The notes under the pieces were generated by a model. The model saw only the letters and a program-made list of their open reading frames with translations, had not been told where the DNA came from and searched no databases. The translations under genes and the position numbers were made by a program. A DNA stretch of 64,000 nucleotides from Kingdonia uniflora. Lineage: Eukaryota > Streptophyta > Magnoliopsida > Ranunculales > Circaeasteraceae. Position 1 is the stretch's first letter. The number at the start of each line of letters is the position of its first letter. Where the stretch lies: assembly GCA_014058105.1 (NCBI GenBank), contig JACGCM010001497.1:2728001-2792000 (forward strand). Direction: 5' to 3'. Shown piece after piece: positions 9,680 to 20,319 of this stretch.

Positions 9680-12115
9680 TTGGTGAATGGTACCAGATTT
9701 GTAAACCTGGTACAAATGATGTCGCTTATACCCACTTTATCTATGGGGTGCAGCAGAGTGGATTGTTCAAAGGAGATGATATGCCAGACCGCTTTTTTAC
9801 ATCCTCACGGTATTTATCTGTCATGCCTAAAACTGTAACTTTAAATGGAAAAAAGATGTGTGCAGCATATTATAAGGTATGCATTTCTGGAACTATCTGT
9901 ATCACATTATTTATCAACTGAGACGTTGCCGCAAAATTCGTTATCACTGCCACCACTTCAACCAGTTTTACGGTTGTCGTATGTTGTTGTTGTTGATGCG
10001 TATTCGAAACTCCTCAATTTAATCCATAACGTAAATTTGCTTTTCTCACATGATTTCCTTGATTTACTTTTGTTGATGTGACTTTTGATGATCTTCCTAT
10101 GATTACTATATTAATTGTCTTTGTTACGTGGTTGCCAGTATTGCACAATTGATCAGGGTTTAAGTAAACAATCCTTCTTGCCCAAGGTCTCCCTCTTCCC
10201 TAATACTTTATCATTAGCCAGATTTTCTCTCCTTCTCTCCCAATACCTTACTATTCTGTATGTGTTACCTTTTTAAATTCTATCGGTAACTGTGAGAGTC
10301 ATCCAAAAATATGCAGAGGAGAAGAAAGTGACTTTTAATCCAAGGCCGTATTTTCGGTTGTTCATCAACTGACTTTTGGACATTGTTTCTCCAAAACCAG
10401 TCCTTGATAGTTTGATCTTTCAGGTATGTGTTGCTTCACTTCTATTTATGTATTATGCATAAATGATTTATTAGGCCAACTTTCTTGAAGTAGTTATCTC
10501 TTCAATTAGTTGTTCTATTTTATTCTCAAACTAATCTTCATCGGTATGTTCAGGTATTGACAACATTTACAAATGCATTCCATGAATTAAAGCATTTAAA
10601 AGTTCCTAGTTTTAGGCTGAGTTTTCCTTTATGGTTTGGGGGGATTTGTTAGTGAACCATCACAATTTTTTCTATTTTTAGCTTTTGTTTGTGTTTTCTT
10701 TTATTTATTATCTAATTCTAAATGAAGTGTTTAGCAAATAAGGGTATACTAACAACTTTCAGTTGAGTATTCATTTTTGTTGTTTAGTTGTTGTTCATTT
10801 ATATAATATCAGGTTCTATTTTTTGCTTTATCTATTCGAACCAATTTGAAAATTTTCAGCTTTGCATGGCTTGGGCTAGTGATTCACAGGAGTTTTACGC
10901 TAAAATTGCTCAATATAAACTCTCCAAATGGTTGGCAATTCTTTTAACGATTGTTGGTGGACTTATTCAAATTTAAGGAGCCATACTTGTGGAAATGTTG
11001 AATTGGGGGAACCAGTATGTAGCCTCTCTCTTTCTCTCACCCTCCCCCTCTTCCTCACACACACACACACAAAGCCCAACACCCTTAAAACTGACACAAG
11101 CAACTGGGGGTCTGTCAATGCACACCTAAAGGTGAATGTGAAGCAGGGTAGCAAGGCAATGAACATTTGTGTTTTGCAGGCATCCATTATGTTAGCTTTA
11201 TGATACTCTTTGTCAATCATGTGTGAGAAAAATTATTGTGGTTTCTGATGTGTAATATCACTAGGAACTGCAATGTTATATGACTATTAATATATGTGTT
11301 TTCTTACTTACAGGTTCACAATCTTTATAAAGGCACTCTAAGAGTGCTTCTGGTGCTGCTACATGATTTTCCAGATTTCATTTGTAACTACCATTTCAAT
11401 TTCTGTGATGTCATCCCCCCCAGTTGCATTCAAGTGTTAAATGTTATTTTGAGTGCATTTCCACCCAACATGCGGCTCCCTGATCCTTCTACTCCTAATT
11501 TGAAGATGATGTATGTTTCACAAAAATAATTAGCACTGGAAGTTTATATTGCTAGAGCATGATTTTTATTCTTATTGATTAAAAAATAATGCCTATTGAA
11601 GTAGGAAAAGTGCTATTTTTATTTATTTTAGCTTGCAAATAAATCATTATCTTAATTCTGCTCTTAAAGCATGAAAACCTGCTTTACAAATATTCTTATT
11701 TCTAAACTCAAAATAAAATATTTACCTTTTCCTTCTATTTTTCTTTTCTGGATTTACAGATTGATCTTCTACCAAAAATTAGCCAGCCACCATCTATATT
11801 CTCAGATATTGATGCTGCTCTAAAAACAAAGCAGATGAAGTCTGAAATTGATAAGTATTTCAAGGTGTTTTTGCCACATATTCTTGTTCACCACAATACA
11901 TGAAACTTTATTCACTCCGACATTTAAACCTTGCCCATGCTTCTTTCATTTCCTTGCAAATGTTCACAGACAAGGCAACAAGGGTCCTCGTTCTTACTGA
12001 GGATTAAGCAAAGGTTGTTATTACCCAAAAGTGAGATAGCACAGGCTGGGACTCGGTATAATGCGCCATTGATAAACATTGCTGCCCTTCCAGTACTAGA
12101 GATTTACCCAAACTA
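9680..12115 (+). pseudogene. NOT1: NOT1 (CCR4-NOT scaffold) gene fragment captured by the CACTA element
   Basis: Several exons of the CCR4-NOT complex subunit 1 can be read in order. 9683-9875: CLVNGT...SGLFKGDDM-type segment. About 10300-10424: EEKKVTFNPRPYFRLFINW. 10554-10640: VLTTFTNAFHELKHLK. 10855-11016: SFAWLGLVIHRSF then LLVDLFKF and VELGEPV. 11313-11515: [39 protein letters not shown]. 11760-11860: IDLLPKISQPPS then DAALKTKQMK. 11972-12085: TRQQGSSF, RIKQRLLLP, AGTRYNAPLIN. Intervening sequences with GT/AG-type edges remain, so genomic DNA rather than cDNA was captured. Frameshifts and stops make it non-coding. NOT1 is the scaffold of the cytoplasmic mRNA deadenylase; only a middle-to-C-terminal part is here. 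Confidence 0.85.
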
Positions 12116-12189
12116 AAGGATCTTAGGCTTCTTGATAATGCCTATATATATTGGAGGAAGGTTGTGCTTTGGTGAATGAAAATTTGAGA

Positions 12190-12445
12190 GTCTTGAGATA
12201 TTTGTTATAATGAGATTAGAGGAACTGAAAATGGTAGCAATAGAGTAAGGTACTATGCCACATCTTTAAAGACTTTATATTGTCAGTTAAGGAGGTGCCT
12301 TCGAGCATTGAACACCTCACCAACCTTAAATCTCTCTTCTTCAGTGATATGCCAAGGAAATTTTGACAAGGCATGCCCTTGATGAAGGCGAAGATTATCA
12401 TAAATTGAGTCATATACCAGAACTAGTATTTAGCTATCAAACCTG
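12190..12445 (+). pseudogene. RPM1-like NLR C-terminus fragment captured by the CACTA element
   Basis: Plus-strand frames give LEELKMVAIE, then TMPHL and RLYIVS, then EVPSSIEHLTNLKSLFFSD, then after a frameshift DEGEDYHKLSHIPELVFSY. This is the leucine-rich-repeat tail typical of RPM1-type CC-NB-LRR immune receptors (the usual ending is LP-DGGEDY-WK-HIP). Stops and at least one frameshift are present. It lies directly after the NOT1 fragment in the same orientation, so two unrelated host genes are joined inside one transposon. Only about 80 codons can be recognised. Confidence 0.75.
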
Positions 12446-13540
12446 AGTTAAAAGCTGAATAAGCACAGTCGTGACAAATGGCCACCTACTACACTCAAAT
12501 TAGTCCTCTTATGCATTTTCTTGCGTTAATAATACTTGCTTCCTTGTTCTTCTTATACTAGTATAGATAGTTATCGAGGAGAATCATATAGAGCTGTATC
12601 AGATTACCACAGTTGAAACTGGCGACCAGGCGAGTCTCTTATCCCATCATGTGCTGGTATAGAAAATTCTGACTATGCACTCTTGTTGATATGTTCATGT
12701 TTATGTTTTCACACAAATTTTTATTAAGACAATGGGTAGTCCATTGACCGGTCAATAAAAAAGATAAATGGTAGCACGGATGGTGCCGCATATGCAAAAT
12801 ATATTCTAAAACAGCTGAGGACTTAGATGTGCATTCTCTAACAAAGGAATACCAGAAAATAGCCACAGATATGGTCTTAAGTATCATGAAGAACAACTCT
12901 AGGAAACAAAAATTATATGTTGTATATTCTTAATGTCCTCCCTCTTTTACTTTTGATATATACATCTTTATTTTCTCTGGATGGTCATGTATTAAATTGT
13001 TTTTTCTTTTTCTCTATGTAGATCAACTAAATATCATATCTCACATGAAGATGAAAGCAAGACAAGTAAGGATGGTGTTGAGAGCAGTAAAAATGATGTC
13101 CAATTCCTGGTAGGTTGTTGCATTAATGACCAACATTAGCGAGCCATGTTTGTTTCCTTGGTAGATTACAGCGGAAAAATAAATGTAGGTGAATCTTCAT
13201 TTCATTTCTTCTTCCTTTTCTTTCTTCTCAAGGTGGTTTATGGCTCTATGCTAGTGTTACTCAGTGTTTCTAGATACCTTGGTTTTAATTTTATTATAAA
13301 TACATTGAAATTTGGTTGTAAGCGTGATTGTTATTGTACTTGAAATCAACAAGTATGGCATTACAACATTAATATATGTTTATCTTTTTTGAAAAGTACT
13401 GCATATATTGATCCATTTTTAGGTACTTCTATTACTTGAGTATAGTTACATGTATAGGTGTAGGCAGGTGGCTACCTTGCAGCTGAAGTACCTCATATGC
13501 ATAACATTAGATACAGGAGCTGCAGGGCAATTTATTATTA
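12446..13540. other. Right-central part of the CACTA element, no gene recognised
   Basis: Short open frames exist, such as an acidic stretch near 13030-13110 reading STKYHISHEDESKTSKDG that could be another captured exon, but I do not recognise its source. Confidence 0.3.
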
Positions 13541-13925
13541 TTATTTTTTTGAATTTCAAACCATTAACATCGCTTTTACAGTGATGTAGATTCCTTTGTT
13601 TTGTGTATCTACATCACTTTTCACATGATGTTATTTCTACAATTACGTCACTTTTAACGTGACAGGAATACCTATATTACGTCATTTCTTAGCTAACGTC
13701 AAAATGTACCTATTATATCACTTTTAAATGACGTGAATAAACATAAATTATTTAATGAAATAACACTTTTAATGTCACTTTTTTAATATTATAAAGTCAT
13801 TAAAAAAGTGACGTAAATGAATACTACTAACCACGTCGCCTTGGTCAACGTCGCTTGAAAAGGTGACGTTATTTCACTTTCACGTCACTTAAAAAGTAAC
13901 GTGAAAGCCCTTATTTATTGTAGTG
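13541..13925. repeat. Subterminal repeat array of the CACTA right end
   Basis: At least eight copies of a motif close to ACGTCACTTTT (in both orientations, for example GTCACTTTTAACGTGAC near 13648) crowd the last 385 bp. Such arrays are the known binding sites for the CACTA TNPA-type protein. Confidence 0.85.
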
Positions 13926-13934
13926 ACAATTAAA

Positions 13935-14402
13935 CTTAATTCATCGTTCATGATTGGTGTAAGGATTAAACTCGGACCATTCAGTAAGAGGGAGCGGATC
14001 CCGTCCATAGTTGGAAAGTTGGTAATTTTTAGGAAACTCATCAGGCAGGACATAGTTTTGGTAAAAAATATTGTATAAAGTCTCGAACATGAATGGTTGG
14101 TTGCATTTCTCATACCATTCGTTTTTGGCTTCCCGCAGAATATAGGCTAGTGAAACACCTATCACCCGTCTATCAATACTTTTTTGTATCTCATAAAACT
14201 CGTCACATTTAACCTTAAGAACATTCTACATGTTATAAATCTACAAGAGGGTATCAAAGTTCTGTGTGGGCCCTAAATTGAACATGAACTCGGTCCTATA
14301 ACTGATTGAAGTTAAGTTTTCAGAGAGGTGGATTATCAACAAAATACTACTAGGATGCGGCCAGGGCGCAGCCTTTATTCTAGCCAAATACCACTGAAGA
14401 AT
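13935..14402 (-). pseudogene. Unrecognised ORF with its own TATA box, between PMD and transposase genes of copy 1
   Basis: The minus strand from about 14402 to 13935 gives one frame of roughly 150 codons with only two TAG stops: HRILQWYLARIKAAPW, NLTSISYRTEFMFNLG, CDEFYEIQKSIDRRV, SLAYILREAKNEWYEKC, NYQLSNYGRDPLPLTEW, ending near NPYTNHER. I do not recognise the family. A TATA-like GCTTTATATAAATG lies 80 bp upstream. The segment is absent from the matching place in Harbinger copy 2 (44930-45160), so it was gained by copy 1 or lost by copy 2. Its 3' end touches the CACTA target site, so the insertion may have truncated it. Confidence 0.5.
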
Positions 14403-14478
14403 CCTGTGTTAGAGCTGAAAAACTCAGCATTGTTAAATTAAAGTAGAATACCTATTGTTAGAGAATCTCTAGCCATCA

Positions 14479-14488
14479 TTTATATAAA
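14479..14488 (-). promoter_or_regulatory. TATA-like box
   Basis: TTTATATAAA, about 75 bp upstream of the unrecognised minus-strand ORF and between it and the hairpin at 14550-14657. The placement fits a promoter but is otherwise unsupported. Confidence 0.4.
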
Positions 14489-14549
14489 GCAAAAAATAGC
14501 CGTTGAGATGCCAAAAATAACCGATGTGAAGGACCTACAAGAGGTACTA

Positions 14550-14657
14550 GTGGTTGTGGGAGATCAGTGCTGGCGGCGGTGTTCCTTTTACCGCGTGGTA
14601 ATCAAAACACCATGCGGTAAAAGAATACTGCCACCAACATTGATCTCCCACAACCAC
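14550..14657. repeat. Long hairpin upstream of the copy 1 transposase
   Basis: A 50-nt arm (14550-14599) pairs with 14609-14657 across a 9-nt loop, with about ten mismatches. The inner part is TTCCTTTTACCGCGTGGT facing ACCATGCGGTAAAAGAAT. It is one of the GC-rich ACCGCGCGGT-type hairpins found at gene borders of this transposon family. Confidence 0.9.
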
Positions 14658-14671
14658 TGCATCTTCTTCTC

Positions 14672-16018
14672 TTGATCCTTTTACACTTCTCTCTTTTCTT
14701 TGTTTGCTTTTCCATCACCTTCAATACCATTATCTTAACTTCAGAGCTTCAAATGTCTTTCTCGTCATCATTTTCATCTATTAATGATCATCCACGTATA
14801 TCATCCTCCACTAGCGATCTTATGTTTGATTGTGCGACGGTAATAGACGTTATGCACCAAAATATAATGAACCTAGTAGTACATGATATAACTTCGAGTC
14901 ACCGCGGGAGTGTCATGGGCTGTAAGGATAAGAGAAAGAAGCGAGATCATGAATTAGGGCATTAAGGCATTACAACATTATCTGGGACTACTTCAACCCG
15001 AGGGCACATATGAGCCGAAAAAAATTTGACGACATTTTCGTATAAGTAGATAAATATTTATACATATATTTAATGCAGTAGTTACACATAATGATTGCTT
15101 GGTTCAAAAACCCAGCATCGCAAAAAATATGGGGTTGTCACCGTACCAAAAGGTAATCGCGGCACTACGTTTCCTAAGCTACAGTGTTGCGACAGATCTT
15201 TTTGATGAGTATTTAAGAATAGGAGAAAACACAACCTTGTTAAGTATGGAAAGGTTTTGTGTTACGGTTATATAATTTTTTGGCAATGAATATCTTCGAG
15301 CACCAAACACGGCTGACGTTGAAAGCTTAAAAGCGAAAGGAGAGTCATGAGGATTTTTCGGCATGTTAGGAAGCCTTGATCGCATGCATTGGATATGGAA
15401 AAATTATTTCATAGCTTGGCACGGTCAATTTACTTGTCATTACCCCAAGGCAACACTAAATCTTGAAGTAGTTGCTTCACACGACCTTTGGTTTTGGCAT
15501 GCTTTTTATGGGTTATCAGGGTCTAACAATGATATCGATGTCCTACAATAATCACATCTTTTTACCGACTTGGCCGATAGAATTGCTCTGCCTTACAATT
15601 ATACAATTGCCAGAAAAGCTTATGATATGGGTTATTACCTAGCGGATGGCATATACCCCAAATGGGGAATACTTGTCCAAACCATATCCAATCCGATTAT
15701 AGCGAAACAAAAATTATTTTGCTCAACAACAAGAAAGTTATCGAATGATGTAGAACAGGCATTCAGGATTTTATAATCACGGTTCAATATTGTAAAAAAA
15801 TTTGATTAAATTGTGCAAACCCAAAGTTTTGAACAATGTCATGAAGGTGTACGTGATAATGCACAATATGATCATCGAAGAGGAATGAGGTTTATTCCCA
15901 TCATACTTAGGCAATGATCTGGATGATCCCTTAACTATCGAAGGCGAACGGTTCAATATTGCACGCGAACGCAGAATAATAGAAGCTTTTATAATGAAAA
16001 TGAACCGCATTCAAAGTT
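14672..16018 (+). pseudogene. PIF/Harbinger DDE transposase, copy 1, broken
   Basis: Matches the plant Harbinger nuclease (DDE superfamily 4, ALP1-like). In order: Ser-rich N-terminus (MSFSSSFSSIN near 14754), KRKKRD, LSPYQKV-like helix near 15130, RFLSYSVATDLFDEY (15170), GMLGSLDRMHWIWKN (15360) with the first catalytic Asp in LDRMHW, HGQFT, SGSNNDIDVLQ (15515-15550) with the second Asp, YLADGIYPKWG (15635), and MHNMIIEEE (15860-15890) with the final Glu. The three acidic residues survive, but stops and frameshifts break the frame in at least six places. It would cut and rejoin the element's ends. Confidence 0.88.
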
Positions 16019-16335
16019 GAGAACTACACTTTGATCAAAAGGATGATCTAATCGAGCATTTATAGGTCGTGAAGGGAAATCTTTGTTTCTAGTATTGCAA
16101 TTAAGTATTATCTTAGTGTTCTTGATATAATTTAATGTTTCTTGTCGTACAAGCTTATTGAACAAAGTTTTAATATTATATTAATCTTATATTTGTTTTA
16201 ACGTAATATTTTGAAAAAAAGATTACATTATTCAATGGAAAAGTATATTATTCAAGCGAATACATTATTGGAAGGTAAACTACATTCTTGGAAAGAAAAC
16301 TTATCTCTTCAGCAAAGTTAAATTGTATTTAATCA

Positions 16336-17797
16336 CCTGAACCGGTACCTGGTCCACCCCTCTTGGCCAGACATTCCATGACCTCAGCTTGCCTTTGCAT
16401 ATAGTATTGCAATACATGTCCATAAAGGTTACTCAGGTCTTTATCCATGATTTTATGACTTGTTCCAAATCCATTTTGGCTTGCCATTATTGATTTGCTT
16501 TCGCTCTTTTTTTTCCTTTTTCTTCTTTCGCTTGTCTCTTCTCTAACCTTATCTCCGTAAATATTATTTAGATACCACTACCACATGCAATAACCTCATC
16601 CAAGGCCTTTTGTGTTATAAGGTTTTGTCTAAAGATTTTTTGGCCGATGGGCCTGGTTCCACCCTCATACAATGAACCATATAATTCATAATTTTGGGGA
16701 ACAGATTAAGGTATAGGTGGGTTGTCGGGGTTCTCCGATAGATTATTTGATCAGACTGAATTCTCCAAAGAAGAATTATGCGATGTTCTCCTGGCTACAT
16801 TTCTTGGTACATTCCCTGTATGGTTCAACCCATCATCCTTTAGGTTGGCCCATCGCGGTTCTTACGCCAAAATCTTATACTCTTCACGGCGTTTGAAGTC
16901 ATTGCCGTCATTCATACCTTGATAGATCTTGTATGCATCTTCTTCCTACAATTCGCAAAATTATAAAATACAAATAAATAACGTGTATATCCAAGAAAAA
17001 TAAATTAAACTAAGTTAAAGAAAATTAGAATGTACTCGATCTTCATCGGTTTTCCCGATCTTTTGCCAAAATTGTACTTGAGCGACTATCCACTTGTATG
17101 CCACACATTGTGGATTAAGGGGATACCGCTGAGCTTTGGTCAAACCACATGATCGTCGTATGGGGAGCTCGGGGTCTCTGTTAATGGAAATGTTACCCTT
17201 TTGATAGAAAGTAAAACCCTTTATGTGGGTCGTGGTCTAGACAGAAGCCATTACCCATGCCCTTACAAGATAAGTGAAGTCCGCATCTATCCAATGAAGT
17301 CAGTATCATCTGTCTCGTCCAAAAACTCAGCATATTTCAGTACTTGCACGCTTTGTCTTTGTTTTGTGGGTGCTCTTTTCTTTTATTATTTTTCTTTTTT
17401 TTTTCTCAGGCGCTGCCACTTCAACAGGTATTGGAAAATTTACGCCACTTTGATTGTGTTGAGTAGATTCACCATGGAATAGGTAGTTCTGAAAGTAATT
17501 TGGAGGTTAAAAACCTTGAGGTTGAGTGATCGGATAAGGTTGATAATATGGGTTAAATGCTTGAGGTTGCGGTTGAGAGAGTGTAAAGGGATTTTGATAT
17601 TGTCCTCCGAAGGTATCCCCTTGTGACATGGTAAACGAAGGTGGGGTCTGTGATTGGAATTAAGATTGGAATTGAGATTGGTAGAGGTATGGAATGAATT
17701 GTGATGATGGGTGTTGAGAAAATGATATTGAAGGTGGGTTCTGGGAGGATGGGGTTGACGGTGTTGAGTTATTACTACTGGTGTCAGAGTTTGCCAT
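16336..17797 (-). pseudogene. Harbinger Myb/SANT-like ORF1, copy 1, broken
   Basis: This is the second Harbinger gene, encoding a DNA-binding partner that helps bring the nuclease to the ends. Start chosen at 17797 (MANSDTSSNNSTPSTPSS). It has a Ser/Gln/Tyr/Pro-rich N-terminus (17797-17480), then a Lys-rich stretch (17420-17380), a SANT-like region around 17320-17040, and a C-terminus near 16700-16400 with the PIGQK and Q-rich segments seen better in copy 2. Frameshifts and stops break it. It is convergent with the transposase gene, the usual Harbinger layout. Confidence 0.75.
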
Positions 17798-17901
17798 TTG
17801 GGGATTGCGTAGAGGTTCTCTTCTCTTCTCTGCAATTGGGTTAGGGAGAGATGAAGCAGTCAGGGAGAGATTGGCCAAACAAAATGGATAAGTGATCTTT
17901 T

Positions 17902-17938
17902 GAATACCGCGCGGTGTATTTTTTACCGCCCGGTATTC
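17902..17938. repeat. GC-rich hairpin at the copy 1 Myb gene 5' side
   Basis: GAATACCGCGCGGT (17902-17915) pairs with ACCGCCCGGTATTC (17925-17938) over a 9-nt loop with one mismatch. Similarity to copy 2 stops just after this hairpin. Confidence 0.9.
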
Positions 17939-18061
17939 TTGGGACTTCACAAAATGTTACACCTCTAATGCTAAAAATGCTAAATATTTTTTACAGCCAA
18001 GAAGGGTACCTTTAATGCTAAAAATTACACCTCTCAGTGTACAGGTGTGGGACATCACAAA

Positions 18062-19035
18062 ATGTTTACAGCTCTACCTGAAGAAGAGAAATGTGCTCTT
18101 CGTACCACCTGCTTTATGCCTTTACTGCTAATTGATCTAATAGCGACGATGTCGACGCTGGTTGTAGAAATATTTGACCATCATTTCGGTGATATGAAGT
18201 TCCAATTTGGGGGGACGATAATTCAGATGAAACCCCCCTTTCATGTTTGCCTAATTTTGGGGTTACGTGTCTCTCTTATTACAAATGAGTTCTTATTTGT
18301 TGATCCACAACATATAATGAATTTTAGAATAAGGTGATTCCCCAAGGAGAAGAATACATATGGGTTAAAGCAAATTGACGGGGTTTTAAAATAGGCAAAA
18401 TTGGAAAAACGTCATGGTAAAGTTCTAACTTGTCATTTGTTTTATCTGTTTTATCATCATTCTTCATTGTATTTATCAACCCAAATATTTTTGTATTGTA
18501 TTTGCAATTTTTTGGGTCATTATTTGTTGAGGTTCTTATCATTACATTGTGTGATTTTGATTTGCAGGCGATATTCTTCGATTAAATTTGTTAAAAATTA
18601 TACTAACTATCATTTCTTCTCCCAAACAAGGGAAGAAACGTTGATGTGAGGTATATTGATCTGGTAGATGATCTAAATTAGTTAATAGATTCCTTTGGCG
18701 TGATTAAGTCTATAAATTCTTGAAGAGGCAAATAGTGGAGTTTGCCTAATATCGATCGGCCGCTGATAAAAAATTAGATAAAGCTTTATCACTGCACGGA
18801 TGTACCTGGGTGTTGATGATATGAACTTTCCTCTCTATTCTTAGCCTAAAGTTTCCAAGAATGTACGAATGCATACATTTGTTCCCTAAGCTATAGGGAT
18901 GGAGGATAACATCTTTTAAGCGTCGCCAAATTGTGACGTTTAAAAAGTTATTTGCTAACCCTGACTTGCTGGTAATAGCTATTGCGGCGTCTGAGACTGA
19001 CATGCAGCATGAACTTATGCAAGAGGTCATGGTAA
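18062..19035 (+). pseudogene. DUF1985-like N-terminal part of the transposon Ulp1 gene
   Basis: Begins at the ATG at 18062 (FTALPEEEKCALRTTCF) and reads MKFQFGGTIIQMKP and LILGLRVS, a pattern like the DUF1985 domain that precedes Ulp1 in plant transposons. It continues after an intron (GTAAGT-like near 18395, acceptor near 18568) with YSSIKFVK, DVRYIDLVDDL, RQIVEFA-type and ETDMQHELMQEV pieces in changing frames up to 19035. Frameshifts show decay. The domain's role is unknown; the assignment rests on pattern and on the Ulp1 catalytic region downstream. Confidence 0.6.
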
Positions 19036-19269
19036 TCTTCTATTCTTTGTATGATTGATTTATTTTATTGCTTTTTTGTCATTTAATTTAGGTTTCACAT
19101 CATTTTATTTACTTAGGTTTGGCATTTTGTATCCTCTTCTTGTCATTTGTTTGATTTTTTGTCATTATTAAGTCCCTTTTTATCATATGTTGTATGCCTA
19201 TTATCATTGTTAGACTTTTTTCAGTCATTTCTAAGTTGTTTTTTGTCATCGTCATCTGTTTGAATATTT

Positions 19270-20110
19270 CAGAGAAATCACATTGAAGCACCTACAATCG
19301 GCACTGTGCCTACAAATGAACTGCCTGCAGTCGGTACACCTACAGTCGATGTACCTGTAATAGGTAGCAGTTCTTCTGCTATTAAGATCGGAGCTGTAGT
19401 GGTTAGGGTATGCTCCCAGTTGGAGGAGCATGGTAAAATGTTGCTGAAGTTGGATTACCATGGTAAAATATTGCAGAGCCATGGTAAAATGTTGGAAAAA
19501 AATTTGATGTCTACAATTAGAGACAGTACTCTACCACTTGGAGATACTCCACTCCTTGGGCAGTACCAGTTCTCTACTCCTAAGAAAACCGTAAAACGCA
19601 AGAGAGAAGAATAAGGTAATGAAAAAGAAGATGGGAAAAGGAAGAAGGCAGAGCCGAGAACCTGGCAAAGAGACCTCCAACAAAAAAAATCAAAAGATTG
19701 AAGAGAAGAAAAAAGGTAAGGGAGAAAGGCAGAAGAAGACGAATGCCAACAAGAAGAACAAAAAGGCAGAAGAAGCTGATGTGCCCCTGAAGAAAAAAGT
19801 TGAATACACGAAGATGGAAGATCTCACTAATGAACAATTAGATTTTATCTCACTGATCCAATTGAAAAACTTAATCCCCAAGATCCCCAAGAAGGGCTTG
19901 GCTAATAGAACGCCTAGGAAGAGACGTGCAAAATTCCCAGAGCTTAATGAATTTTAATCAACTACAGAAAATTTGCTTCAGCAAGTTACGCCTAGAGAGG
20001 GATTGGAGGTGGTAAAAGATTTAATGGTAGATGATGATGTTGAAGTTGGGATGGAAGTGAATTTAGAAGTGATATCGTCTGAATATGGTGGTGGTCTTCT
20101 AGAGGTATCA
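19270..20110 (+). pseudogene. Lys/Glu-rich middle part of the transposon Ulp1 gene
   Basis: Exon-like open stretches: 19271-19614 with short Pro/Val/Thr repeats (PTIGTVPTNELPAVG) and EEHGKMLLKLD-type heptads, then a Lys-rich run at 19619-19957 (KRKREE, KKGKGERQKK, RTPRKRRAKFPE). This is probably a nuclear, disordered linker with basic clusters. One stop near 19612 and one near 19957 interrupt the frame. It ends at a GT donor-like GAGGTATC near 20102. Confidence 0.5.
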
Positions 20111-20319
20111 TCCGTTTACTACTACTTATCATTTATATGATTTTATTTGATATTTGTTTTTCAAAAAATTGGCATTTATTTTATGAACTTTGTCATTTGT
20201 TCCGAAGTCTGTCATTTGTTCAGAATATTTTAGTATTTATTAGGATGTCTTTGTCATTCTCTTTTCCAAAACTTTCATTTCTTCTGAAGTCTTTGTTCAT
20301 TTTATTTATTGTATGTGAA

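Larger units (their letters stand above)
7881..13925 (+). mobile_element. CACTA (En/Spm) element with captured host gene pieces
   Basis: The left end is CACTACAAGAAAA at 7881; the right end read inward is CACTACAATAAAT (13925-13913). Both are followed by arrays of ACGTCACTTTT-type subterminal repeats. The 3-bp target duplication ACA is present at 7878-7880 and 13926-13928, which fixes the borders exactly (6045 bp). No TNPA/TNPD-like transposase was recognised, so the element looks non-autonomous. Its body carries degenerate pieces of two host genes, listed separately. It is inserted in Harbinger copy 1 and is therefore younger than it. Confidence 0.92.
4937..17945 (+). mobile_element. PIF/Harbinger element copy 1 (PMD gene + transposase + Myb ORF), split by a CACTA element
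   Basis: The left end GAGCATCTTCAGC at 4937 matches the left end of copy 2 (42440), followed by the shared GTGTGGGCTCTnACA...TTGGCC sequence. Gene order is the same as in copy 2: PMD gene (+), DDE transposase (+), Myb/SANT-like ORF (-). A CACTA element at 7881-13925 sits between the first two genes. The right end is missing: similarity stops near 17945 just after the hairpin, and the missing 190 bp resembles 4737-4927. PIF/Harbinger elements move by cut-and-paste with 3-bp TTA/TAA duplications. TAA or TTA can be seen next to the left end, but no right partner exists. Confidence 0.85.

Noticed and set aside
11050..11075. (CA)n tract as a possible structural feature
   Set aside because: Ordinary short microsatellite inside a captured NOT1 intron.
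13935..14402. Assigning the unknown minus-strand ORF to a viral or transposon protein
   Set aside because: No motif that I know supports a family; a guess would not be justified.
17440..17950. Overlapping minus-strand open frames with His/Pro/Asn-rich translation
   Set aside because: Only one frame matches the Myb-ORF N-terminus in copy 2; the 131-codon frame at 17835-17440 is a shifted reading of the same low-complexity sequence.
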